Part shown: positions 1-5,640 of the stretch, one piece after another
How positions within the stretch are numbered: the stretch's first letter is position 1
Layout of the letters: the number at the start of each line of letters is the position of its first letter
Source: Methyloprofundus sp.
GTDB lineage: Bacteria; Pseudomonadota; Gammaproteobacteria; Methylococcales; Methylomonadaceae
Assembly (NCBI GenBank): GCA_030636485.1
Contig: DAOVWV010000086.1
Location: 1-6,933 of the forward strand
DNA: 6,933 nucleotides
Direction: 5' to 3'
The notes under the pieces: model-generated
Databases searched by the model: none
What the model saw: only the letters and a program-made list of their open reading frames with translations
Told to the model about the DNA's origin: nothing
Position numbers and translations under genes: made by a program

Positions 1-1
1 G

Positions 2-346
2 ATCAACCAAAAAGCTAAAATACAGCTCTTTCTCTATCTCTGTGCCTGCTTCTATATATAAACGCGAGCATACCTTACCCGCCGGGCCAGTTTGATGAGT
101 CACCATACGCTTACCCAGCATACTATCAGCCGCTGCCTCAACTTCTTCATGGCTAAAGCAAATCTTAACGCCGCCTGCTTTACCACGTGCACCTGAATGG
201 ATTTGAGCCTTGACCGCCCAAACATTTCCACCAATTTCTCTGGTACGCTGTATCGCATCTTCTGGACTATATGCTAATCCACCTTCCGCAATTTTAACAC
301 CATAACCGGCTAAAATTTCTTTTGCCTGATACTCATGAATATCCAT
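2..346 (-). CDS. mtkA: Malate thiokinase (malate--CoA ligase) beta subunit, N-terminal part
   Basis: Partial gene: 115 codons are open from the ATG at 346 to the left edge, where the reading frame continues outside the window. The N-terminus begins MDIHEYQAKEIL, the hallmark of succinyl-CoA synthetase/malate thiokinase beta subunits. It continues with an ATP-grasp-type stretch (VWAVKAQIHSGARGKAGGVK, about residues 44-63) and then LGKRMVTHQTGPAGK. From memory this resembles methylotroph MtkA more than housekeeping SucC, and the malyl-CoA lyase gene directly upstream supports that. MtkAB makes malyl-CoA from malate, CoA and ATP in the cytoplasm, as part of the serine cycle. A purine-rich ribosome binding site (AGAGGA type, 351-357 on the plus strand) lies about 5 bases before the ATG and supports this start. 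The alternative is sucC; seeing the rest of the gene and a following mtkB would settle it. Confidence 0.88.
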   Translation of the reverse strand, partial: MDIHEYQAKEILAGYGVKIAEGGLAYSPEDAIQRTREIGGNVWAVKAQIHSGARGKAGGVKICFSHEEVEAAADSMLGKRMVTHQTGPAGKVCSRLYIEAGTEIEKELYFSFLVD

Positions 347-381
347 AGCATCCTCTTAATAAAATAACCAACAATTTAACC

Positions 382-407
382 AAAAAAGGCCGCATAAGCG
401 ACCTTTT
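382..407 (-). terminator. Hairpin with U-tract between mclA and mtkA
   Basis: Reading the minus strand from 407, the sequence is AAAAGGTCGC, loop TTAT, GCGGCCTTTT, giving a 10-bp stem with one T-G wobble and ending in a run of six T (387-382). It lies about 20 bases after the mclA stop and about 35 bases before the mtkA start. It looks like an intrinsic terminator. Because the next gene is in the same pathway and orientation, it may act as a partial terminator or a processing/stabilising hairpin rather than a complete stop. The plus strand also ends in four T, so weak bidirectional action is possible. Confidence 0.6.
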
Positions 408-427
408 ATCTCTATATCTACTTTCTT

Positions 428-1378
428 CTATGCCTTGGCAGCAATGGCAGCGGCCGTATTGACCACATTATTCGCCATCTTCTCAGAAGCCGCGTCAATC
501 AAACGCCCATCCAATGCTGCTGCACCTTTACCTTGTGCTGCCGCTGCTTTCAATGCTTCTAAAATACGCTTCGCTTTATCCACTTCTGAGGCGGGTGGCG
601 TAAACACTTCATTTGCCAAAACAATTTGCGAGGGATGAATTGCCCATTTACCTTCACAGCCTAATGCTGCCGCTCTTCTTGCGGCATCTTTATAACCTTC
701 TGGGTCTTTAAAATCTCCAAAAGGTCCATCAATTGCGCGCAGACCATAGGCACGACAGGCAACCGTCATACGACTAATGGCAAAATGCCATTGATCACCA
801 GGATAGTCAGGATTCAAGCCACCTATATTAGTGGTTCTTGCACGATTACTTGCTGCATAATCAGCAACGCCAAAATGCAATGCTTCTAAACGCCCACCAA
901 TAGACCCTTGTTTGGCAATATCTTCAACATTGGCCATACCGAGTGCGGTTTCAATCAAGCATTCAATGCCAATTTTTTTAGTCATGCCTTGCTGCATTTC
1001 CAATTGGTTAAGCATACACTCAACCATGTAGACATCGCTGTAAACGCCTACTTTAGGAATTAATATGGTATCTATTTTCTCGCCACATTGCTCAACCAAA
1101 TCAACAATATCACGCACCATATACTGCGTATCCAAACCATTAATGCGTATTGATACGGTAATGCCCTTGCCCGCCCAGTCCAGCTCATTAATCGCTTTAA
1201 TTACATTTTTACGCGCTTGCAGCTTATCATCAGGTGCGACGGCATCTTCAAGGTCAAGAAAAATAACATCCACGCCACTGTTTAATGCTTTCTCAAACAT
1301 TTCCGGGCTTGACCCTGGAACGGCTAGCTCACAACGCTGTACACGCTGTGCGTTTGCTTCATATAAGGTATGACTCAT
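428..1378 (-). CDS. mclA: Malyl-CoA lyase (HpcH/HpaI aldolase family), serine cycle
   Basis: A 316-residue cytoplasmic protein of the citrate lyase beta/HpcH-HpaI family, the usual length for malyl-CoA lyase. It cleaves malyl-CoA to glyoxylate and acetyl-CoA, the last step of the serine cycle. Visible motifs are PGSSPEMFEKAL (21-32, CoA/nucleotide contact region), VIFLDLEDAV (38-47), SIRIN with Arg78, a Mg-binding Glu143 in IETALGM, Asp173 in GVADYA as second metal ligand, and GKWAIHPSQI (243-252). The C-terminal lid contains DGRLID, where Asp295 matches the catalytic Asp given by the neighbouring subunit in characterised malyl-CoA lyases. Residue roles are by analogy. The start at 1378 is supported by AGGAAG (1387-1392) eight bases upstream and by a promoter at 1475-1502. 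mtkA follows in the same direction. A related beta-methylmalyl-CoA/citramalyl-CoA lyase activity cannot be excluded, but the neighbour argues for the serine cycle. Confidence 0.92.
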   Translation of the reverse strand: MSHTLYEANAQRVQRCELAVPGSSPEMFEKALNSGVDVIFLDLEDAVAPDDKLQARKNVIKAINELDWAGKGITVSIRINGLDTQYMVRDIVDLVEQCGEKIDTILIPKVGVYSDVYMVECMLNQLEMQQGMTKKIGIECLIETALGMANVEDIAKQGSIGGRLEALHFGVADYAASNRARTTNIGGLNPDYPGDQWHFAISRMTVACRAYGLRAIDGPFGDFKDPEGYKDAARRAAALGCEGKWAIHPSQIVLANEVFTPPASEVDKAKRILEALKAAAAQGKGAAALDGRLIDAASEKMANNVVNTAAAIAAKA

Positions 1379-1426
1379 TTATATAGCTTCCTACTTCTGT
1401 AAAATAATATTTAAGGTACTCAATTC

Positions 1427-1438
1427 TCAAGTACTTGA
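1427..1438. promoter_or_regulatory. 12-bp perfect palindrome in mclA leader
   Basis: TCAAGTACTTGA is identical on both strands. It lies roughly 30-40 bases downstream of the predicted mclA transcription start and about 50 bases before the start codon. A nearby GTACTC (1417-1422) adds a second, longer-range inverted pairing (GTACT...AGTAC on the minus strand). A dimeric repressor site or a folded leader RNA are both possible. No regulator is identified. Confidence 0.35.
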
Positions 1439-1474
1439 TAAAGCCTTCCTAGTCTAAATCGAAATTAACCCCCA

Positions 1475-1502
1475 ATTTTACCGCGTAGCATGATAATGTC
1501 AA
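1475..1502 (-). promoter_or_regulatory. Sigma70-type promoter for mclA
   Basis: On the minus strand there is a perfect -35 box TTGACA (1502-1497), a 16-base spacer and a -10 box TAAAAT (1480-1475). The predicted start near 1468 leaves a leader of about 90 bases before the mclA ATG at 1378. The near-consensus boxes, correct orientation and intergenic position all support the call. Confidence 0.65.
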
Positions 1503-1605
1503 TTATTCACCATTAAATATGACTATTTATGATGACTCAAATAAATGACCTTGAAACGCAGTACGCGTTCAAATCCGGATAGGAATAAAGCAGAATATAA
1601 CAGGC

Positions 1606-1644
1606 AAAAAAAATGCGCTTAGTTGGTTTGGCAACTAAACGCAT
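1606..1644 (-). terminator. Strong intrinsic terminator after the CTERM-protein gene
   Basis: On the minus strand ATGCGTTTAGTTG (1644-1632), loop CCAAAC, CAACTAAGCGCAT (1625-1613) form a 13-bp stem with a single A-C mismatch, followed by eight T (1613-1606). This is a textbook Rho-independent terminator for transcription arriving from the CTERM-protein gene. It separates that unit from the mclA promoter downstream. The plus-strand side has no T-run after the stem. Confidence 0.8.
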
Positions 1645-1824
1645 AAAAAACTTAACAGTCCTGTTTGGAGGTAGGAGTGTGTATCTATAAGTTGCAGCTA
1701 TTCTATCGAAATACACGTTAGCTGAAAATGTGGCATATTGACGCGCGACAGATTGTCGCACTTCACAGAACTTATTAGCTACCCAGCTTAATACTACACA
1801 ACCAAAATCTAGAAAAAATAGCGT

Positions 1825-2604
1825 TTACCTTTTTTTTCTACGGCGCACCGCCACTAATCCAACTAAACCACTACCCAGCAGCCAAATTACAGCAGGGGCA
1901 GGAACAGTTGGGTTGGGAACGACCGGACCGGATCCTACTGGCTGAAGAAATGACTCGGGGTTAAAAGGAATGGCATCACCAGTATATACATTTTGCCCCA
2001 TCGGAAAAGAGCCTTTTTTACCGCCTAGACCTGAAAACATATAAGAAAGCACCTCGGTCTCATTATTATTACCAAGCAAGGTTACAGAAACCTGTACGCC
2101 ATTCATATCCCCGCCAGCAGCTCTTTCTCCAGTGCTGACATGACGGAAATAAGTAGTCACCCCCCAGGCTTCATCTCGATTAAAATCATTAAAATTAAAC
2201 GTCACCACTTGTAATCCATCAGTAATATCCGTAGCTAGGTCACCTAGAAATCCGGTATCAGCATAATTAGCTGTAGAGTAATTTGCACTTAAACCGTTAA
2301 TACCATCCCCATCCACACCATCTCCATCCTGACCTGTCCAATGAACATTATTGATTGAACCATCTTCATAAGAGGGTACAGGATCAATAAAAGTACCATT
2401 AGACTCTGTTGCAAACTCCGCATTTGAAGCTGACAAATCCACCGTAATTGACTGAATGTATATATCTTGGTCAGATACATTGGAGAATGATAATTTAAAA
2501 TTACCCGTATGGATTTCACCATCCCAACCGATAAAAGAAGCATAAGCATTACTTGACATGATAGGCAAGACAATGCCCGCTACCAACATAATTTTTGATT
2601 TCAT
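1825..2604 (-). CDS. Secreted protein with VPLPA/PEP-CTERM-type sorting signal, function unknown
   Basis: A 259-residue protein built for export. It has a signal peptide at residues 1-22 (MKSK, hydrophobic LVAGIVLPIM, likely cleavage after NAYA). The C-terminus is a tripartite sorting tail: VPAPAVIWL (234-242), a short hydrophobic helix with SGL (245-247), and the basic end RRRKKR (254-259). This fits the VPLPA/PEP-CTERM family handled by an exosortase (EpsH/XrtA-type), which anchors or releases proteins at the outer surface in exopolysaccharide-producing Gram-negatives. The central part has no cysteine, is rich in Asn, Asp, Ser and Gly, and appears mostly beta. Residues 91-104 carry an acidic DG repeat (GQDGDGVDGDGING) resembling calcium-binding Asp-rich loops. 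The start is supported by AAAGGT just upstream and a promoter at 2677-2705. The gene stands alone, with a terminator at 1606-1644. The molecular role is unknown; surface or biofilm matrix is an inference. Confidence 0.85.
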   Translation of the reverse strand: MKSKIMLVAGIVLPIMSSNAYASFIGWDGEIHTGNFKLSFSNVSDQDIYIQSITVDLSASNAEFATESNGTFIDPVPSYEDGSINNVHWTGQDGDGVDGDGINGLSANYSTANYADTGFLGDLATDITDGLQVVTFNFNDFNRDEAWGVTTYFRHVSTGERAAGGDMNGVQVSVTLLGNNNETEVLSYMFSGLGGKKGSFPMGQNVYTGDAIPFNPESFLQPVGSGPVVPNPTVPAPAVIWLLGSGLVGLVAVRRRKKR

Positions 2605-2676
2605 TTGTACCTTTACAATATTTTTATTTTGTGAACCTGAAGTATTATTAGTCTACTTCAGCCTAGTAAATTTATT

Positions 2677-2705
2677 ATTGTAACCGGATATTACATCACA
2701 TTCAA
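2677..2705 (-). promoter_or_regulatory. Candidate sigma70 promoter for the CTERM-protein gene
   Basis: On the minus strand -35 TTGAAT (2705-2700), a 17-base spacer and -10 TACAAT (2682-2677) match the sigma70 pattern with about one or two deviations each. The predicted start near 2670 gives a leader of about 65 bases. The region is AT-rich, so chance matches are possible. Confidence 0.45.
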
Positions 2706-2867
2706 CCACTCACTATAAACGTTAACCCACAAGCTATTCAATAACATACCGAGAAACAATAGGAAGACAGCATAGCCCAGCACCCTTGTATCACGGAACC
2801 TAAGCACTAGATAAATCCAATATTACAGCGTTTAAGTCATTGCATTGATGACAGCGAGGAAGGAATA

Positions 2868-2883
2868 CAAAAACATGTTTTTG
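2868..2883. repeat. 16-bp perfect palindrome
   Basis: CAAAAACATGTTTTTG reads identically on both strands with no spacer. It is about 340 bases upstream of the predicted CYP51 promoter and about 165 bases upstream of the CTERM promoter. It could bind a dimeric protein, but it is mostly A/T runs, so chance is a real alternative. Confidence 0.4.
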
Positions 2884-3053
2884 CATTTCAAATAACCAAC
2901 ACCTTCCCTCCCCTACAAAACCTATCTCAACGGCACCCAGCTGCTATAAAAAATATGCTTCATTTTTTGCATAACTGTGGCGAACAAAATCAACAAATAG
3001 ACAGTAGCGTGCTTTAATATAGGTACCTGGGCTGTTAACATCATTAATATTAT

Positions 3054-3080
3054 AGAGTACTCTTAAGGTGGTTCTTAAGG
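3054..3080. promoter_or_regulatory. Palindrome plus tandem TCTTAAGG motif
   Basis: A 10-bp palindrome AGAGTACTCT (3054-3063) overlaps the first of two exact copies of TCTTAAGG (3061-3068 and 3073-3080) spaced 12 bases apart. Each copy contains the palindrome CTTAAG. The cluster is about 145 bases upstream of the CYP51 -35 box, a distance compatible with an activator or distal operator. The AGTACT core is shared with the palindrome in the mclA leader (1427-1438). No regulator is known for either site. Confidence 0.35.
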
Positions 3081-3223
3081 GGTCATAATGCTCGTCGGTT
3101 GATTCTTTTTTATTAAATACCGAAAACCCTATGGTTTTTATATACTTATAAAATATACCTTAATCATTATAGGAATATTGTCCGCAATGCACATTTTTGC
3201 GTTCATTTTCTATACAAGATAGT

Positions 3224-3252
3224 TTGTACATTATGCAAGCACAGCGTAAAAT
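3224..3252 (+). promoter_or_regulatory. Candidate sigma70 promoter for the CYP51 operon, with overlapping dyad
   Basis: TTGTAC (3224-3229), a 17-base spacer and TAAAAT (3247-3252) give a good sigma70 match. The predicted start near 3259 leaves a leader of about 95 bases before the ATG at 3355. An inverted repeat TACAA-N6-TTGTA (3213-3228) overlaps the -35 box, the usual place for a repressor to block polymerase. Confidence 0.5.
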
Positions 3253-3354
3253 CAACAAGATTTATCATAAAACCATCCAAGACTCTGAAGCAGTTTATTA
3301 CTCTACACTGAGAATAAACTGATTTTCAGCAAAATCCTAGCAAGAGACCCTTTT

Positions 3355-4971
3355 ATGACTGCACAGCAAACTTCAACCAGTAAAGAACCTCAAAAAATGC
3401 CTGGCGCCCTACCTCTGATAGGAAATATGCTCAAATTTGGCAAAAACCCCTACGAGTATATGAGCCTGCTTAGAAGCAAGCTTGGCGAAATTGGGGAGTT
3501 TCGGTTATTTCACCAGCAAATGATTCTTCTTACTGGCCCAGAGGGTAATGAAGCCTTCTTTCGTGCACCTGACGATCAGCTAGATCAAAATGAAGCCTAT
3601 AAGGTGATGACCCCTATTTTTGGTAAAGGGGTGGTTTTTGATGCACCACCGCATATTAAAGATCAGCAACTAAAAATGCTCATGCCAGTATTGCGCGATA
3701 AGCCCATGCGCACCTACTCCCAAATTATTGTTCAGGAAGTCGAAGAAGCGATCAAGGACTGGGGGGATAAAGGAGAGGTTGATTTATTAGAGTTTATGAA
3801 GCAATTGACGATCTACACATCCAGTCATTGTTTATTGGGCGATGAATTCCGTTATGAATTGAATGAGGAGTTTTCTCATCTTTATCATGATTTAGAAAAC
3901 GGCATGCACCCCTTGGCGTTTATATTTCCATACCTGCCTATTCCTATTTTACGCCGCCGTGACAAAGCACGAGTACGCCTACAGGAACTGGTGACTGAAA
4001 TTATCGAAAAACGCGCCAAAAAAGAAGAAAAAAGCGACGATGCTTTTCAAATGCTGATTGATACACGATATGAAGACGGCAGTGCGCTCTCGCCACATGA
4101 AATTACCGGTTTGCTCATTGGAACTTTATTCGCAGGTCACCATACAACGGCAGGAACAGCCACCTGGATTACTTTAGAACTGGCTCGTAACCCCAAGGAA
4201 ATGGAAAGGGTACTTGCAGAGTTTGATGAATTATACGGGCATGAAGGCGAAGTAACCTTCCAATCTTTACGTGAAATTCCCATTTTTGAGCGCGTTATTA
4301 AAGAAGTCTTACGTTTGCATCCGCCGCTAATTATGCTTATTCGTAAAGTCGCCAAAGATCTACCTTTTAAAGACTATGTTATTAAAGCGGGTAAGTACGT
4401 GTGCGTATCCCCACGGGTTTCACACCGTATTCCTGAAATCTTCCCTAACCCGGAAGTATTTGACCCTGACCGTTTTACTGAAGAACGTCAGGAAGATGCC
4501 ATCCCCTTTAGCTGGGTTGCATTTGGCGGTGGGCGACATAAATGTAGCGGTAATGCCTTTGCCATGTTACAGCTAAAAGCGATTTATGCCATTCTTTTAC
4601 GCCGCTATAAATTTGAATTAGTTGACCCACCCGAAAGCTATCAGGATGATTACAAACAAATGGTGGTACAGCCTGGCTCACCTTGTAGGGTGCGTTATAT
4701 CAAGCGTGGCACTATTCAACAAGCAGCAAGCGCAGATAAAAATGAGGCTAGCGAGACAGCCAATGATCAAACGCATTTTAAAGTGGAAGTTGATTATGAC
4801 CTATGTCAGGGACATGCAAACTGCATGGCCGAAGCCCCAGAGATTTTCCAGGTTGATGACAAAGGCACGTTAACGGTATTACAGGAAACACCGGACAATG
4901 CTTTACTCAAAAAAGCTCAAGCAGCAGCGAGATACTGTCCAACAGGCGCAATCAAAATTAAACAGAAATAA
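3355..4971 (+). CDS. cyp51: CYP51 sterol 14-alpha-demethylase fused to a 3Fe-4S ferredoxin
   Basis: A 538-residue P450-ferredoxin fusion. Residues 1 to about 450 are a CYP51 P450, which removes the 14-alpha methyl of lanosterol-type sterols in three oxidations. Visible motifs are the CYP51 B-C loop signature Y82-x4-P87-x-F89-G90-x2-V93-x2-D96, the I-helix AGHHTT (260-265), the K-helix ExxR (E317, R320), FDPDRF (369-374) and the heme loop FGGGRHKCSG with ligand Cys397. A polar Ala/Ser/Asn/Glu-rich linker (about 452-472) leads to a ferredoxin domain with CxxHxxC (C484, H487, C490) and C528-Pro, the [3Fe-4S] pattern with His replacing the second Cys. There is no N-terminal membrane anchor, unlike eukaryotic CYP51, so the protein should be soluble. 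This layout is known from Methylococcus capsulatus CYP51. The ribosome binding site before ATG 3355 is weak (AAGAGA, 3342-3347). The next in-frame Met (residue 15) is worse and would trim the proline-rich entry. First gene of a three-gene operon. Confidence 0.95.
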   Translation: MTAQQTSTSKEPQKMPGALPLIGNMLKFGKNPYEYMSLLRSKLGEIGEFRLFHQQMILLTGPEGNEAFFRAPDDQLDQNEAYKVMTPIFGKGVVFDAPPHIKDQQLKMLMPVLRDKPMRTYSQIIVQEVEEAIKDWGDKGEVDLLEFMKQLTIYTSSHCLLGDEFRYELNEEFSHLYHDLENGMHPLAFIFPYLPIPILRRRDKARVRLQELVTEIIEKRAKKEEKSDDAFQMLIDTRYEDGSALSPHEITGLLIGTLFAGHHTTAGTATWITLELARNPKEMERVLAEFDELYGHEGEVTFQSLREIPIFERVIKEVLRLHPPLIMLIRKVAKDLPFKDYVIKAGKYVCVSPRVSHRIPEIFPNPEVFDPDRFTEERQEDAIPFSWVAFGGGRHKCSGNAFAMLQLKAIYAILLRRYKFELVDPPESYQDDYKQMVVQPGSPCRVRYIKRGTIQQAASADKNEASETANDQTHFKVEVDYDLCQGHANCMAEAPEIFQVDDKGTLTVLQETPDNALLKKAQAAARYCPTGAIKIKQK

Positions 4972-4974
4972 GGA
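4970..4974 (+). promoter_or_regulatory. Ribosome binding site overlapping the CYP51 stop codon
   Basis: AAGGA begins inside the TAA stop of the CYP51 gene and lies six bases before the ATG at 4981. This arrangement implies translational coupling of the P450 and the NTF2-like protein, and fixes the start of the latter. Confidence 0.7.
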
Positions 4975-4980
4975 AACACC

Positions 4981-5583
4981 ATGGCAGCATACCCAAGAGC
5001 AGAACTTGAAGAAATGGTTGAGCGTTGGCTAGAAGCGAATCGTCAGGCCGAGATCAATAGCGACTGGCCTAAATATTTAGGCGCGATGTATACGGATGAT
5101 GCAGAATATCGTTGGAATATCGGCCCGAATGAAGAATTTGTTGCGCGTAACCGTGAAGAAATTGAAAAATGGGCGCTCGGTGAGCAGATGGAGGGTTTTG
5201 AACAATGGAAATACCCTTATCACCGTATTTTAATTGATGAAAAGCAGGGCGAAGTGATCGGTTTGTGGACCCAGGTCTCCCCCGCGAAAAGAGAAGACGG
5301 CTCCAACTACACGGTTGAAGGTATCGGTGGCTCCTGGTTCCGTTATGGCGGTGATTTTAAATGGGAATGGCAAAGGGACTTCTTTGATTTAGGCAATACC
5401 AAAGCCTTATTCTTTGAACTGGCTGCGGCGGGTAAACTGGATCCGGCTGTCAAAGAAAAAATTGGCAAGCTGGCCAAAGGACACCCGCTTCCCGGCCATG
5501 AAAAATTGCGCCCGGAAGCCAGTTTATTACAAAAACTGAAAGGTTTTTTGGTGATGGTGCGCATTGCTATTTTTAATAAATAA
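4981..5583 (+). CDS. NTF2/SnoaL-like fold protein in the sterol operon, function unknown
   Basis: A 200-residue protein. Residues about 8-138 look like a single NTF2-like cone: an N-terminal helix (LEEMVERWLEANRQAEINSDW), YLGAMYTDDAEYRWNIGP, a helix EEFVARNREEIEKWA, and strands ending in GGSWFRYGGDFKWEWQRDFFDLG. The fold houses ketosteroid isomerase, polyketide cyclases and binding proteins without catalysis, so the family alone gives no reaction. The core is unusually aromatic, with nine Trp (17, 29, 45, 64, 76, 96, 119, 128, 130) and many Tyr, which would suit a large hydrophobic ligand. Residues 140-200 form an extension beyond the usual 130-150 residue length, ending in a basic amphipathic helix (LLQKLKGFLVMVRIAIFNK) that might touch membrane or a partner. 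It starts nine bases after the CYP51 stop, so it is surely co-translated. Sterol isomerisation, binding or delivery to the oxygenases is an inference. Confidence 0.85.
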   Translation: MAAYPRAELEEMVERWLEANRQAEINSDWPKYLGAMYTDDAEYRWNIGPNEEFVARNREEIEKWALGEQMEGFEQWKYPYHRILIDEKQGEVIGLWTQVSPAKREDGSNYTVEGIGGSWFRYGGDFKWEWQRDFFDLGNTKALFFELAAAGKLDPAVKEKIGKLAKGHPLPGHEKLRPEASLLQKLKGFLVMVRIAIFNK

Positions 5584-5595
5584 CACGTTACTTGC

Positions 5596-5604
5596 TGTTA
5601 TAAT
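5596..5604 (+). promoter_or_regulatory. Extended -10 element upstream of the Rieske gene
   Basis: TGTTATAAT contains a perfect TATAAT (5599-5604) with the TGn extension, in the 57-base gap between the second and third operon genes. No good -35 box sits 16-18 bases upstream, but extended -10 promoters can work without one. A start near 5611 would give a short leader that still includes the ribosome binding site GGAG (5632-5635). It may give the Rieske gene independent expression. Confidence 0.4.
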
Positions 5605-5640
5605 AACCTTATAAAGAATACGCCATTATTTGGAGCAACT

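Larger units (their letters stand above)
1379..1824. other. Intergenic region between mclA and the CTERM-protein gene
   Basis: No convincing gene lies in these 446 bases. Contents are the mclA ribosome binding site, leader palindrome and promoter (1379-1502); a strong minus-strand terminator (1606-1644); and about 180 bases of 3' untranslated sequence after the CTERM-protein stop (1645-1824). Within that stretch is a small perfect dyad, GCGACA-GAT-TGTCGC (1745-1759), which could fold as a 6-bp hairpin in RNA or serve as a protein site. Confidence 0.6.
2605..3354. other. 750-bp divergent intergenic region
   Basis: No gene is supported here: reading frames are short and lack ribosome binding sites. 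It separates the minus-strand CTERM-protein gene from the plus-strand sterol operon. It holds a promoter at each end (2677-2705 minus, 3224-3252 plus) and several dyads: GTCAT...ATGAC (2836-2852), a 16-bp perfect palindrome (2868-2883), an AT-rich hairpin (2948-2968), AGAGTACTCT with a TCTTAAGG tandem (3054-3080), and AAAACC-CTAT-GGTTTT (3123-3138). Such length and dyad density suggest regulation or remnants of a lost element. I recognise no RNA family or insertion sequence in it. Confidence 0.6.

Noticed and set aside
435..638. 67-codon plus-strand frame rich in Ala with a signal-peptide look
   Set aside because: It is the antisense of the Ala-rich C-terminus of MclA, which explains the composition.
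1065..1373. 102-codon plus-strand frame inside mclA
   Set aside because: Antisense shadow of a well-supported gene; low-complexity Ser/Thr/Arg composition typical of such shadows.
1537..1761. 74-codon open frame on the minus strand in the mclA/CTERM-protein gap
   Set aside because: It runs straight through the strong terminator at 1606-1644, has no family-like features and no clear ribosome binding site; better explained as untranslated sequence.
2289..2573. 94-codon minus-strand frame inside the CTERM-protein gene
   Set aside because: Same strand, shifted frame; Met/Leu-rich nonsense from the Asp/Gly/Asn codons of the real gene.
3123..3138. AAAACC-CTAT-GGTTTT hairpin with five T as a terminator
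   Set aside because: Only a 6-bp stem with two G-C pairs, and no gene upstream on that strand needing termination.
4720..4790. Frameshift or assembly artefact joining CYP51 and ferredoxin
   Set aside because: The frame is continuous through an Ala/Ser/Asn-rich linker, and the same fusion is known in Methylococcus CYP51, so it is genuine.
4137..4873. Frames on both strands within the CYP51 gene
   Set aside because: All overlap the CYP51 frame, whose heme, I-helix and ferredoxin motifs are intact from start to stop.
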